Part shown: positions 43,087 through 51,917 of the stretch, piece by piece
Layout of the letters: each line of letters begins with the position of its first letter
Position numbering within the stretch: position 1 is the stretch's first letter
DNA from: Paraburkholderia polaris
GTDB taxonomy: Bacteria > Pseudomonadota > Gammaproteobacteria > Burkholderiales > Burkholderiaceae
NCBI RefSeq assembly: GCF_012927345.1
Contig: NZ_JABBGJ010000040.1
Span: 42,280-106,279, forward strand
Direction of reading: 5' to 3'
DNA length: 64,000 nucleotides
The notes under the pieces: model-generated
The model's database searches: none
What the model saw: the letters and a program-made list of their open reading frames with translations, nothing else
Told to the model about the DNA's origin: nothing
Program-made: the position numbers and the translations under genes

Positions 43087-43512
43087 ATGAAGGTCCTCGA
43101 TTTACAGTGTCCGCATGGCCATCGGTTCGAAGGCTGGTTCGCTTCGGCTGATGACTTCGAGTCGCAGCAGTCCCGCAAGCTCGTCGAATGTCCGATCTGC
43201 GGTGCGAACGAAGTGAGCCGTCTGCCGTCGGCGCCGCGCCTGAATCTGTCGGGTGCGACCGAAGCGAAAGTCCCGGCGGATACGGGAGAAATGCAGGCGC
43301 GCGTAATGCGTGCCTTGCGCGAGGTACTGGAAAAGACTGAGAACGTGGGCGACCGCTTCGCCGAGGAAGCACGGCGCATTCACTACAACGAAGCGCCCGC
43401 ACGCAATATTCGCGGTGTCACGACACCGGAAGACGCGAAAGCCTTGGTCGAAGAAGGCATCGAAGTGATGCCGCTGCCGGTCCCGGCTGCCTTGAAGGAA
43501 CCGCTGCAATAG
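43087..43512 (+). CDS. DUF1178 family protein with zinc-ribbon-like Cys
   Basis: A 141-residue cytosolic protein: MKVLDLQCPHGHRFEGWF and VECPICGANEVSRLPSAP place Cys9, His12 and a CPICG pair as a likely zinc site. The C-terminal half is helical and acidic and ends with EDAKALVEEGIEVMPLP. Family function is unknown. It is 48 bp upstream of an acyl-CoA dehydrogenase gene and may share its transcript. Confidence 0.88.
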   Translation: MKVLDLQCPHGHRFEGWFASADDFESQQSRKLVECPICGANEVSRLPSAPRLNLSGATEAKVPADTGEMQARVMRALREVLEKTENVGDRFAEEARRIHYNEAPARNIRGVTTPEDAKALVEEGIEVMPLPVPAALKEPLQ

Positions 43513-43560
43513 CGCAGTGGCTCACTGGCAGCGGGCGGTTGCGGCCAGGAGACACTACGC

Positions 43561-44757
43561 ATGAATCTGGACTATTCCCCCGCTGACGACGCGTTCCGCG
43601 CCGACATCCGCGCTTGGCTCGAAGCGAATCTGCCTCGCGAGCTGAGCGACAAAGTACTCACCCACAAGCGTCTGAACCGCGAAGACTTCGCCGGCTGGCA
43701 CAAGCTGCTCGGCACGCGCGGCTGGTCGGTCGTCGCGTGGCCGAAAGAATACGGCGGCCCAGGCTGGGACGCGACCCAACGGCATATCTGGGACGAAGAG
43801 TGCGCGCGTATCGGTGCGCCGTCCGTGCTGCCGTTCGGCGTCTCGATGGTGGCGCCCGTGCTGATGAAGTACGGCAATGAGGCGCAGAAGCGCCACTATC
43901 TGCCGCGCATTCTCGACGGTACCGACTGGTGGTGTCAGGGTTATTCCGAACCGGGGTCCGGTTCCGACCTGGCCTCGCTGCGCACGCGTGCCGAGCGCGT
44001 TGGCGATCACTATGTGGTCAACGGTCAGAAAACGTGGACCACGCTGGGTCAGTACGCCGACATGATGTTCTGCCTCGTGCGTACCGACAGCGGCGCGAAA
44101 AAGCAGGAGGGCATTTCGTTCCTGCTGATCGACATGAAAACGCCCGGTATTACCGTGCGCCCGATCATCACGCTTGACGAAGACCACGAAGTCAACGAAG
44201 TCTTTTTCGAAGACGTGAAGGTGCCGGTCGAAAATCTGGTCGGCGAAGAGAATCGTGGCTGGACCTACGCGAAGTACCTGCTCGGGCACGAACGCACCGG
44301 TATTGCGCGCGTCGGGCAATCGAAGCGCGAGCTCGTATTCCTGAAGCGCCTCGCGCTGGATCAGAAGAAGAACGGCAAGCCGTTGCTGCAAGATCCTGTG
44401 TTTGCCGCGAAAGTCGCGAGCCTCGAGATCGAACTGATGGCGCTCGAAGTCACCGTGCAACGTGTGGTCGCCAATGAAACAGGCGGACGTGGGCCGGGGC
44501 CGGAAGCCTCGATGCTCAAGATCAAGGGCACGGAAGTGCAGCAAGCGCTGACTGAACTGATGGTCGAAGCAATCGGACCGCTTGCCGCACCGTTCGACGT
44601 GCCATTCCTCGAAGGCGAACGCGAACATAGCCTCGCCGGGGACGACGACGCCGCGCCGCTGGCCGCGTACTACTTCAACTTCCGCAAGACGTCGATTTAC
44701 GGCGGCTCGAACGAAATTCAAAAGAACATCATCGCGCAGATGATTCTGGGGCTTTGA
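43561..44757 (+). CDS. Acyl-CoA dehydrogenase (large partner)
   Basis: A 398-residue FAD enzyme oxidising acyl-CoA to 2-enoyl-CoA. It has the three-domain ACAD layout: helical N-domain, middle beta-domain (GYSEPGSGSDLASLRTRA; TTLGQYADMMFCLVRTD) and C-domain ending YYFNFRKTSIYGGSNEIQKNI. It is followed 10 bp later by a second, more divergent ACAD gene. Such pairs often form alpha-beta heteromers acting on bulky CoA thioesters, for example in sterol side-chain breakdown. Substrate unknown. Confidence 0.9.
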   Translation: MNLDYSPADDAFRADIRAWLEANLPRELSDKVLTHKRLNREDFAGWHKLLGTRGWSVVAWPKEYGGPGWDATQRHIWDEECARIGAPSVLPFGVSMVAPVLMKYGNEAQKRHYLPRILDGTDWWCQGYSEPGSGSDLASLRTRAERVGDHYVVNGQKTWTTLGQYADMMFCLVRTDSGAKKQEGISFLLIDMKTPGITVRPIITLDEDHEVNEVFFEDVKVPVENLVGEENRGWTYAKYLLGHERTGIARVGQSKRELVFLKRLALDQKKNGKPLLQDPVFAAKVASLEIELMALEVTVQRVVANETGGRGPGPEASMLKIKGTEVQQALTELMVEAIGPLAAPFDVPFLEGEREHSLAGDDDAAPLAAYYFNFRKTSIYGGSNEIQKNIIAQMILGL

Positions 44758-44767
44758 GGAGCGGCGC

Positions 44768-45895
44768 ATGGACTTCACTTTCAACGACGAACAACAGCAA
44801 TTTGCTGACGCGCTGCGCCGCTATCTGGACAAGAGCTATGGGTTCGAAGCGCGCCAGGCGATCGTGCAATCGGCAAGCGGCGTGTCGGATACGCACTGGA
44901 CAGCATTTACCGAACTGGGTCTGACCGCGTTGCCGGTGCCGGAAGCGCAGGGTGGCTTCAACGGCAGCCCGATCGACATGCTGGTGGTCATGCAGGAGCT
45001 CGGCCGTGCTTTGGTGGTCGAGCCGTATTGGGCGACCGCGGTGGGTGTCGAGGCGCTGCGGCTGGCGGGCACCTGGCAGGGCGAAGATGCATCGCTGCTC
45101 GAACGCGCGGCCCAGGGCGAGATCAAGCTCGCAGTAGCATTTCACGAGCCGCATGCACGCTACGACCTGTTCGAGGTCGAGACAGTTGCGAATGGGCAAG
45201 GCGATCAGCTGACGTTGACCGGCACGAAATCGGTTGTGCTGCACGGCGCGCAAGCAGATTACTGGATCGTGCCGGCTCGGCTGAATGGCGAGATCGCGCT
45301 CTTTGTCGTCGCCCGCGATGCGGCCGGTGTCGCAGTCACCGACTACCGCACAATCGACGGCCAGCGTGCTGCGACGCTCAAATTCAACGGCACGCCCGCA
45401 CGTCAACTCACCGGCAGACACGCTGGTGCCGCGGCCTTGGAACGCATCGCAGACTACGGCACGGTATTGCTCTGTGCGGAAGCGGTCGGCGCGCTCGACG
45501 CACTGAACCATGCAACCGTCGAGTACAGCAAGACGCGCCAGCAGTTCGGTCAGCCGATCGCGCGTTTTCAGGCGTTGCAGCATCGCATGGTCGAAATGTT
45601 GATTCACGCCGAGCAGGCGCGTTCGGTCACTTATCTCGCCGCTGTGCGTTACACGAGCGCAGACGCCGACGAACGTCGCCGTGCGGTCTCCGCAGCGAAG
45701 GCGCGGGTCGGTCAGGCCGCCCGTTTCGTTGGTCAGCAGGCGGTCCAGTTGCACGGTGGCATGGGCGTCACGAATGAAGTCGCGGCGGCGCATCTGTTCA
45801 AACGTCTCGCTATCATCGAAACCACATTGGGCGATGTTGATCACCATCTCGCGCGGTTCGCCGCGCTGCCCGGCTTTGTCACCGCCGAAGCCTGA
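44768..45895 (+). CDS. Acyl-CoA dehydrogenase (small/divergent partner)
   Basis: A 375-residue ACAD-fold protein. The N-terminal domain MDFTFNDEQQQFADALRRYL and the C-terminal QLHGGMGVTNEVAAAHLFKRL are present, while the middle FAD-binding motifs are weaker than in its neighbour, as in the non-catalytic half of heteromeric ACADs. It lies 10 bp after the larger gene, so the two are probably a complex. Two MaoC genes follow. Confidence 0.88.
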   Translation: MDFTFNDEQQQFADALRRYLDKSYGFEARQAIVQSASGVSDTHWTAFTELGLTALPVPEAQGGFNGSPIDMLVVMQELGRALVVEPYWATAVGVEALRLAGTWQGEDASLLERAAQGEIKLAVAFHEPHARYDLFEVETVANGQGDQLTLTGTKSVVLHGAQADYWIVPARLNGEIALFVVARDAAGVAVTDYRTIDGQRAATLKFNGTPARQLTGRHAGAAALERIADYGTVLLCAEAVGALDALNHATVEYSKTRQQFGQPIARFQALQHRMVEMLIHAEQARSVTYLAAVRYTSADADERRRAVSAAKARVGQAARFVGQQAVQLHGGMGVTNEVAAAHLFKRLAIIETTLGDVDHHLARFAALPGFVTAEA

Positions 45896-45931
45896 TCAGC
45901 CGGTCGAATCGGATAAGAAAGAGGTGTGACG

Positions 45932-46390
45932 ATGGGTCTGAGTTATGAAGACATGGTAGTCGGCACGACTACCGAAATCGGCAAGCATACTTTCACGCGC
46001 GAAGAGATTGTCGAGTTTGCGGAGAAGTTCGATCCGCAGCCGTTTCACCTGGACGAGGCGGCAGCCGCAGCGTCGCCGTTTCGCGGACTGGTCGCAAGCG
46101 GCTGGCACACCTGTTCGGTCATGATGGGCATGCTGGTGCGCAACGCGATCGCGGGTTCCACGTCAATGGGTTCGCCCGGTATCGACGAGATCCGCTGGTT
46201 GAAGCCCGTGCGCGTCGGCGACACGATCACGATGATGAACGCTGTACTCGACAAGCGCGTTTCGGAGAGTAAGCCGGATCGCGGCATCGTTTCGACGCAG
46301 TGGGAAGGCATTAACCAGCATGGCGAAACGGTGATCACTGTGCGCTCCAAGGGGTTGTTCGGACTGCGCAATCCGGGAGCCGCGTCATGA
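45932..46390 (+). CDS. MaoC-family dehydratase (first of pair)
   Basis: A 152-residue hot-dog fold enzyme that hydrates 2-enoyl-CoA. The hydratase motif is visible at ~27-58 (FAEKFDPQPFHLDEAAAAAS, then GLVASGWHTCSVM): Asp and His serve as the catalytic dyad. The ATG at 45932 follows GAGG by 7 nt; a GTG two codons earlier is possible. Its stop overlaps the next gene (ATGA). Confidence 0.88.
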   Translation: MGLSYEDMVVGTTTEIGKHTFTREEIVEFAEKFDPQPFHLDEAAAAASPFRGLVASGWHTCSVMMGMLVRNAIAGSTSMGSPGIDEIRWLKPVRVGDTITMMNAVLDKRVSESKPDRGIVSTQWEGINQHGETVITVRSKGLFGLRNPGAAS

Positions 46391-46866
46391 CGGGCAGCAG
46401 CGTGGTGGCCGCCGCAACGTTTGGCGATGCAGCGGCGTTGCGTGCGCTGGTTGGCGCTGAACCGCTCGTTAGCGACTGGCTGACGGTCGATCAGGCGAGC
46501 GTCGATCGTTTTGCCGAAGCCACCGGCGATCATCAATGGATTCACGTTGATCCCGAGCGGGCGCGGCGTGAATCGCCGTTCGGTGGTCCGGTCGCGCATG
46601 GGTTCATGACGCTGTCGTTGATTCCGGCGTTGCTCGGCAAGACGGTGGCGCTTGAGCAGCGCATGGGCGTCAACTACGGATTGAATCGCGTGCGGTTCAC
46701 ATCGCCGGTGTTGGTCGGCTCGCAGTTGCGTGCACGGTTTGCGGTGCAATCCGTCACCGACGTCGACAACGCCGGTGTGCAGGTTGAATGGAATGTGACG
46801 TTGGAGCGGCAGGGCAGTGAGCGGCCGGTGTGTGTCGCCGAGTTCATCACGCGGCATTATTTCTAA
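46387..46866 (+). CDS. MaoC-family dehydratase (second of pair)
   Basis: A 159-residue hot-dog protein with the full motif FAEATGDHQWIHVDPERAR followed by GPVAHGFMTLSLIPAL. It starts inside the preceding stop codon. Two adjacent, unlike MaoC genes next to two unlike ACAD genes suggest heterodimers working in successive oxidation and hydration steps of one CoA thioester. A bidirectional terminator follows. Confidence 0.88.
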   Translation: MTGSSVVAAATFGDAAALRALVGAEPLVSDWLTVDQASVDRFAEATGDHQWIHVDPERARRESPFGGPVAHGFMTLSLIPALLGKTVALEQRMGVNYGLNRVRFTSPVLVGSQLRARFAVQSVTDVDNAGVQVEWNVTLERQGSERPVCVAEFITRHYF

Positions 46867-46889
46867 CCGCTCAAAGCCGACCGGTTACC

Positions 46890-46930
46890 AAAAAAGCGCG
46901 AGTGGCAGTGATGCCGTCTCGCGCTTTTTT
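46890..46930. terminator. Bidirectional terminator between convergent operons
   Basis: AAAAAAGCGCGAG and CTCGCGCTTTTTT, with an inner GGCA-gtga-TGCC stem. Symmetrical A and T runs fit termination of both the MaoC operon (plus) and the GST gene (minus). Confidence 0.9.
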
Positions 46931-47016
46931 ATGCTGACCCTTCTACGGATGGCAATGCTGCGGTTGCAATCATTGTCAATGTGAACGAACGCCGATGCCA
47001 CGGAGCAAGGGCACGA

Positions 47017-47718
47017 CTACCGCCTGGCGTACTGCGTCGCACCGAACAGTATCTCTTTAGCCTTGTCGTCCATGAGCGGCTTGCGGGCCGACGCCAGCAC
47101 TTCGACGCCGCGTACCACTGCCGGACGTGCGGCAATTTCTTCGTGCCACCGCTTCACATGCGCAAACGTATCCAGTTCGATACCCTGGTTCTGCCACGAG
47201 CGTGTCCACGGAAATGCGGCGATGTCAGCGATCGTGTAGTCATTGCCGGCCAGATACTGCGTCTTGCCGAGTTGCGCGTCCATCACGCCGTACAGACGCC
47301 GCGTTTCGTTCGTATAACGGTTGATCGCATACTCGATCGGCTCCGGCGCATAATTGCGGAAGTGATGTGTTTGCCCAAGCATCGGGCCGAGGCCGCCCAT
47401 CTGGAACATTAGCCATTGCAGCGTCGCATAGCGTGCGGCCGGATCAGTCGGCAGGAATTTGCCGGTTTTCTCCGCGAGGTAAATTAGAATCGCGCCCGAT
47501 TCGAACAGTGCGAACGGCTTGCCGCCGGCGTCTTTAGGACCTTCCGAATCGACGATTGCCGGAATCTTGTTGTTCGGGCTGATGGCAAGGAATTCGGGTT
47601 TGAACTGGTCGCCCGCACCGATATCGATGCCATGCACCGTGTACGCGAGGCCCGTTTCCTCGAGCATGATGTGAACCTTATGGCCGTTCGGGGTTGCCCA
47701 ACTATAGACGTCGATCAT
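47017..47718 (-). CDS. Glutathione S-transferase, YghU/YfcG (nu-class) type
   Basis: A 233-residue thioredoxin-fold GST. It starts MIDVYSWATPNGHKVHIMLEE, with the Thr/Asn pair of disulfide-bond oxidoreductase members, then SPNNKIPAIVD and ESGAILIYLAEKTGKFLP. The C-domain has GNDYTIADIAAFPW. The ATG at 47718 follows AAGGAGCC by 4 nt; a longer frame to 47772 lacks a ribosome site. It may be the last gene of the upstream acyl-CoA operon, though a 213-bp gap with octamer repeats separates them. Confidence 0.9.
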   Translation of the reverse strand: MIDVYSWATPNGHKVHIMLEETGLAYTVHGIDIGAGDQFKPEFLAISPNNKIPAIVDSEGPKDAGGKPFALFESGAILIYLAEKTGKFLPTDPAARYATLQWLMFQMGGLGPMLGQTHHFRNYAPEPIEYAINRYTNETRRLYGVMDAQLGKTQYLAGNDYTIADIAAFPWTRSWQNQGIELDTFAHVKRWHEEIAARPAVVRGVEVLASARKPLMDDKAKEILFGATQYARR

Positions 47719-47880
47719 CCTGGCTCCTTTGTTTCGTGAAAGCGGCGCCGCAAAGGGCGCCGCAGTTGACAAAAATTAGAGCACAGATCGAGCGATGCTG
47801 CTGGCCGCGCCAGCATGAGCCAAGTCTTGACTTCGCTGCGCAATCAACCGCCGCGAAGCTGCCTCGAACGCCTGCTTAAG

Positions 47881-47936
47881 CGATCAGACGCTCAAACGCT
47901 CAAACGCTCAAACGCTCAAACGATCAAACGCTCAAA
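47881..47936. repeat. Octanucleotide tandem repeat, about seven CGCTCAAA units
   Basis: Units read CGATCAGA, CGCTCAAA x4, CGATCAAA, CGCTCAAA. The last unit contains the stop codon of the ACAD11-like gene (TGA, 47934-47932 minus), so the array begins exactly at the gene's 3' end. Copy-number change would not alter the protein unless it extended into the last codons. Confidence 0.9.
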
Positions 47937-49191
47937 CCCGCGTAATCGGCGTCTCCACGCGAGCCGCAGCACCCGCATCCATATAGCGCGCCAGTTCGAG
48001 CTTTGCGATCGCGTTGCGGTGCACTTCGTCGGGGCCATCGGCGAAGCGTAACGTCCGCGCGGATGCATACGCATACGCCAGCGGAAAATCGTCGCTGACG
48101 CCGCCGCCGCCGTGCGCCTGGATCGCCCAGTCGATCACCTGGCAGGCCATATTCGGCGCGACCACCTTGATCATGGCGATCTCGCCGCGCGCGCCCTTGT
48201 TGCCGACCGTGTCCATCATGTACGCGGTCTTCAGTGTCAGCAGGCGCGCCTGTTCGATCATGCAACGCGCTTCGGCTATGCGCTCCTGTGTGACGCCTTG
48301 CGCGGCAACTGGCTTGCCGAAAGCGACGCGTTGCATGGAGCGTTTCGCCATGAGTTCGAGCGCGCGCTCGGCGAGGCCGATCAAACGCATGCAGTGGTGG
48401 ATGCGTCCTGGTCCGAGGCGGCCTTGAGCGATTTCGAAGCCGCGTCCTTCGCCGAGCAGCATGTTGGTAGCCGGCACACGCACATTTTCGAGCGTGATTT
48501 CCATGTGGCCGTGCGGCGCGTCGTCGTAGCCGAATACGGTGAGAGGGCGGTGCACGATGATGCCGGTAGCATCGGCAGGGATCAGAATCATCGACTGCTG
48601 CGCATGGCGTGGCGCCTCAGGGTCGGTCTTGCCCATCACGATGTAGATCTTGCAGCGCGGGTCCCCCGCACCGGACGACCACCACTTGTGACCGTTGATC
48701 ACGTAGGAGTCACCATCGCGCACGATGCTCGTCTGGATATTGGTCGCATCCGACGACGCCACTTCCGGCTCGGTCATCAGAAACGCCGAGCGGATGTGCC
48801 CTTGCAGCAGCGGTTCGAGCCATTCGCGCTTGTTGTCGTCGCTGCCGTAGCGCTCGATCGTTTCCATGTTGCCGGTGTCGGGCGCGTTGCAGTTGAACAC
48901 TTCCGGAGCCCAGGGCACACGGCCCATGATTTCGCACAGCGGCGCGTATTCAAGATTCGTCAGACCGGCACCGCGTACCGATTCAGGCAGGAACAGGTTC
49001 CACAAGCCGGCGTCGCGCGCCTTCTGTTTCAGTTGCTCGATCAGTTCGGTCGGCAGCCATGCGTTGCCGTTCTGACGGTTCTGCGCGATCTCGGCATAGA
49101 ACGCCTGCTCGTTCGGATAGATGTGCTCGTCGAAGAAGGCGAGCAGTTTCTCGCGTAGCGCCTGAACCTTCGGGGTGTAATCGAAATTCAT
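47932..49191 (-). CDS. Acyl-CoA dehydrogenase, ACAD10/11-like
   Basis: A 419-residue ACAD: MNFDYTPKVQALREKLLAFF, then CEIMGRVPWAPEVFNCNAPD and LMTEPEVASSDATNIQTSI (FAD/CoA loop), with DEVHRNAIAKLEL near the end. It matches the ACAD10/11 group, whose members work with an aminoglycoside-phosphotransferase-like kinase; such a gene lies 62 bp upstream. The ATG at 49191 was chosen because the 88 upstream in-frame residues overlap the kinase gene in a non-coding frame. Confidence 0.9.
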   Translation of the reverse strand: MNFDYTPKVQALREKLLAFFDEHIYPNEQAFYAEIAQNRQNGNAWLPTELIEQLKQKARDAGLWNLFLPESVRGAGLTNLEYAPLCEIMGRVPWAPEVFNCNAPDTGNMETIERYGSDDNKREWLEPLLQGHIRSAFLMTEPEVASSDATNIQTSIVRDGDSYVINGHKWWSSGAGDPRCKIYIVMGKTDPEAPRHAQQSMILIPADATGIIVHRPLTVFGYDDAPHGHMEITLENVRVPATNMLLGEGRGFEIAQGRLGPGRIHHCMRLIGLAERALELMAKRSMQRVAFGKPVAAQGVTQERIAEARCMIEQARLLTLKTAYMMDTVGNKGARGEIAMIKVVAPNMACQVIDWAIQAHGGGGVSDDFPLAYAYASARTLRFADGPDEVHRNAIAKLELARYMDAGAAARVETPITRV

Positions 49192-49253
49192 GTATGACCT
49201 CGCGGATGACGAATGACGTTTGTTCGGGAGCGCAACCTGGTGTACCGATTTGC

Positions 49254-50360
49254 TTAACGCACCTTCTGTGCGTAGCGCCAGGCGAGTTCCGCCATCGGCT
49301 TCGCGCGGCGGCCGGCATCGAGGGCCTGAGCGCTCGCCGCCGTACCGTCGACGACGCGTTTCATGATCCCTTGCAGGATCGCGGCGATGCGGAACATGTT
49401 GTACGCCAGATAGAAATTCCAGTCGCCGTGGATCTCGAAGCCAGTGCGCTTGCAATAGCGCTCGACGTACTGCGCTTCATCAGGAATGCCGAGGGCCGCC
49501 CAGTCGAGACCCGCAATGCCGCGGAATTGCGCCGGATCGACGTGCCATGCCATGCAGTGATAGGCGAAGTCGGCGAGCGGGTCGCCGAGCGTCGACAGTT
49601 CCCAGTCGAGTACGGCCAGTACGCGCGGCTCGGTGGGATGGAAGATCAGATTGTCGAGCCGGTAGTCGCCATGCACGACCGAGGCGCGCTCGCCCGTTTC
49701 CGCCGGCATATGCTGCGGCAGCCATTCGATCAGGCGTTGCATCGCGTCGATCGGCTCGGTTTCGGACGCGAGGTACTGCTTGCTCCAACGGCCGATCTGG
49801 CGTGTGAAGTAGTTGCCCGGTTTGCCGTAGTCGGCAAGACCGATCGATGCGACGTCGACGCTGTGCAGCGCGGCGATCACGCGATTCATTTCGTCGTAAA
49901 TCGCCGTGCGCTCCACAGGCGTCATGCCCGGCAAAGACTGGTCCCACAGCACGCGGCCTTCGACGAACTCCATCACGTAGAACGCCCGGCCGATCACGCT
50001 TTCGTCTTCGCACAAAGCGAGCATGTTCGCGACCGGCGCGTCGGTGCCGGCAAGCGCATGCATCACACGGTATTCGCGTTCGACGGCGTGCGCTGAGGGC
50101 AGTAACTTCGCGGCCGGTCCAGGCTTGGCGCGCATCACATACGAGCGCGACGGTGTGACGATTTTGAAGGTGGGATTGGACTGGCCACCCGCGAATTGCT
50201 CCAACGTGAGCGGTCCGGTAAACCCATCGACATGCTGGGTTAGCCACGCGGCGAGCGCGTCGCTGTCGAAGCGTTGCCGCTCATTGACCGGGCGCGTGCC
50301 CTCGAAGGCCGAATAATCCGGTTTGTGTTCTGGTTCGCCGGTCTGTGTGGCTTGCACCAT
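49254..50360 (-). CDS. APH-like kinase (ACAD10/LvaA-type phosphotransferase)
   Basis: A 368-residue kinase-fold protein. The Brenner motif HGDYRLDN is at 230-237 and the metal-binding DWE at 252-254; GGQSNPTFKI is the nucleotide loop. In ACAD10/11 and levulinate pathways such enzymes phosphorylate the 4-hydroxyl of 4-hydroxyacyl-CoA so the partner dehydrogenase can eliminate phosphate. The start follows a strong GGAGGAG. A sugar- or choline-type kinase is less likely given the ACAD neighbour. Confidence 0.88.
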   Translation of the reverse strand: MVQATQTGEPEHKPDYSAFEGTRPVNERQRFDSDALAAWLTQHVDGFTGPLTLEQFAGGQSNPTFKIVTPSRSYVMRAKPGPAAKLLPSAHAVEREYRVMHALAGTDAPVANMLALCEDESVIGRAFYVMEFVEGRVLWDQSLPGMTPVERTAIYDEMNRVIAALHSVDVASIGLADYGKPGNYFTRQIGRWSKQYLASETEPIDAMQRLIEWLPQHMPAETGERASVVHGDYRLDNLIFHPTEPRVLAVLDWELSTLGDPLADFAYHCMAWHVDPAQFRGIAGLDWAALGIPDEAQYVERYCKRTGFEIHGDWNFYLAYNMFRIAAILQGIMKRVVDGTAASAQALDAGRRAKPMAELAWRYAQKVR

Positions 50361-50380
50361 ATGTCTCCTCCAGTTCGGGT

Positions 50381-51097
50381 TCAGCTACGCTTGTATTGAA
50401 TGAATTGTGCGTAGAGCATTTCCATCGTGGTATTGCGAACGTCGCGATAGAGCGGCGACGGCGGTGAATAGTTGATCGTGCGTAACACCCAGTCGCGCGG
50501 TTCGGCACCGACGTCGAGCGCGTTGATGCAACCGGTGGCCTGCGCCAGATGGCCGAAGAACGTGCGTCCGCCGGCTGTGAGCGCATGCGACAGAATCGCG
50601 CGATTCACGCCGCCGTGCAGCACCAGCAGCACTGTGTCCCATGACGTATCCTCGCGCAAAGCCGCCACCGCGGGCAACACGCGGTCGAACAACGCGCCGA
50701 TGGTTTCGCCGTCGAGAAAGCGCGTGTTTTCCGGCACGATCCCGTCGAACACGCCGAGAAATGCCGCTTCGATATCCTGCGGCGGAATGTTGCCGAGCTT
50801 GCCACCGCGAATTTCCTGCCATGCAGGCTCGATGTCGAGGTCGATCTGCTGACCGGTCTCGGCCAGCACACGTTGCGCGGTTTCGACCGTGCGCGGCAGA
50901 CCGCTCACGATCACCCGATCGAACCGGACTTCCTGCTCGGCGAACACGCGGCCTGCCGCGCTTGCCTGCTCGCGACCGTTCGCGTTCAACGGCACGGTTT
51001 CAGGATCGATCGCGCGGCCGGAGTCGTCGAAGTAGGTCACGTCGCCGTGACGCATCAGGAAGATCCGGCGGCGCTTGGGGAGTTGATAGTCAGGCAT
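50381..51097 (-). CDS. Histidine phosphatase (phosphoglycerate mutase-like) family protein
   Basis: A 238-residue cytosolic protein with the phosphohistidine motif R16-H17-G18 (FLMRHGDV) and later LVLHGGVNRAIL, which supplies the second catalytic His. It lies between the enoyl-CoA hydratase and the kinase gene, so it may act on a phosphorylated intermediate of the same pathway. The ribosome site GAAGGG is 4 nt from the ATG. Confidence 0.88.
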   Translation of the reverse strand: MPDYQLPKRRRIFLMRHGDVTYFDDSGRAIDPETVPLNANGREQASAAGRVFAEQEVRFDRVIVSGLPRTVETAQRVLAETGQQIDLDIEPAWQEIRGGKLGNIPPQDIEAAFLGVFDGIVPENTRFLDGETIGALFDRVLPAVAALREDTSWDTVLLVLHGGVNRAILSHALTAGGRTFFGHLAQATGCINALDVGAEPRDWVLRTINYSPPSPLYRDVRNTTMEMLYAQFIQYKRS

Positions 51098-51128
51098 TGT
51101 CCCTTCGTTTACTGGTGTTCACTTGCGT

Positions 51129-51917
51129 TCATTTGTAGAGCGGAGCGCGTTTTTCGAGGAACGCGGAAATCCCTTCGAGCCCGTCACGATGGTGCAGTGA
51201 GGCGACGAAGCTGTCGCGTTCGGCGACCAGATGTTCAGCGAGCGGCTGTGCGCCGGCCGCGCCGATGAGCCCCTTGATACGCGCGACCGAATTCGGCGAA
51301 ATCTTGCCGAGCTCGTCGGCCCAGGCGACAGCGGTGTCGCGCACAGTGCCGGTCTTAGCCAGTTTGTTGACGACGCCGAGATCGAAAAGACGCGTGGCGC
51401 CGATTGGTTTGCCTTCGATCAGCACTTCGGTCGCCAGCTGACGTGGCAAGGCTTGTGCAAGAAACCACGAGCCGCCGCCGTCCGGCGTGAGGCCGACACG
51501 CGCATACGACATCACAAATTTGGCGTCTTCCGCGGCGACGATCAGATCGCACGCGAGCGCGAGCGAAAACCCCGCACCGGCAGCGGCGCCATCAACGGCG
51601 GCGATCACCGGCTTCGACGACAAACGCAGCGCCGAAATCCATTCGCCGAGCAGATCGATGCTCTCCGCCTGCACCGACGGATCTTTCGCGCGGTTTTCCA
51701 GCAAGCGGTTCAGATTGCCGCCCGCGCAAAAGAAATTATCCGCGCCGGCGATCACGACGGCGCGTATGGAAGGATCGCGCTCGACCGATTCGAGCGCTTC
51801 GATGCCCGCGGCATACATGTCCGGATGCAGCGCGTTGCGTGCGCCGGGGTTCGATAGCGTGAGGACTAGCGTCGATTCGCTTTCGGTAGGGCGCGAGGTC
51901 AGCAGTTCGGCGCTCAT
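51129..51917 (-). CDS. Enoyl-CoA hydratase/isomerase family protein
   Basis: A 262-residue crotonase-fold protein. The oxyanion-hole pairs are seen in FFCAGGNLNRLL and AAVDGAAAGAGFSLALACDL. It starts MSAELLTSRPTESESTLVLT; the ATG overlaps the stop of the upstream 3-hydroxyacyl-CoA dehydrogenase gene (ATGA), so the two are co-translated and probably perform consecutive beta-oxidation steps. Confidence 0.92.
   Translation of the reverse strand: MSAELLTSRPTESESTLVLTLSNPGARNALHPDMYAAGIEALESVERDPSIRAVVIAGADNFFCAGGNLNRLLENRAKDPSVQAESIDLLGEWISALRLSSKPVIAAVDGAAAGAGFSLALACDLIVAAEDAKFVMSYARVGLTPDGGGSWFLAQALPRQLATEVLIEGKPIGATRLFDLGVVNKLAKTGTVRDTAVAWADELGKISPNSVARIKGLIGAAGAQPLAEHLVAERDSFVASLHHRDGLEGISAFLEKRAPLYK

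Noticed and set aside
47881..47936. Possible CRISPR array
   Set aside because: Units are 8 bp without spacers and no cas genes are present; it is a simple tandem repeat.
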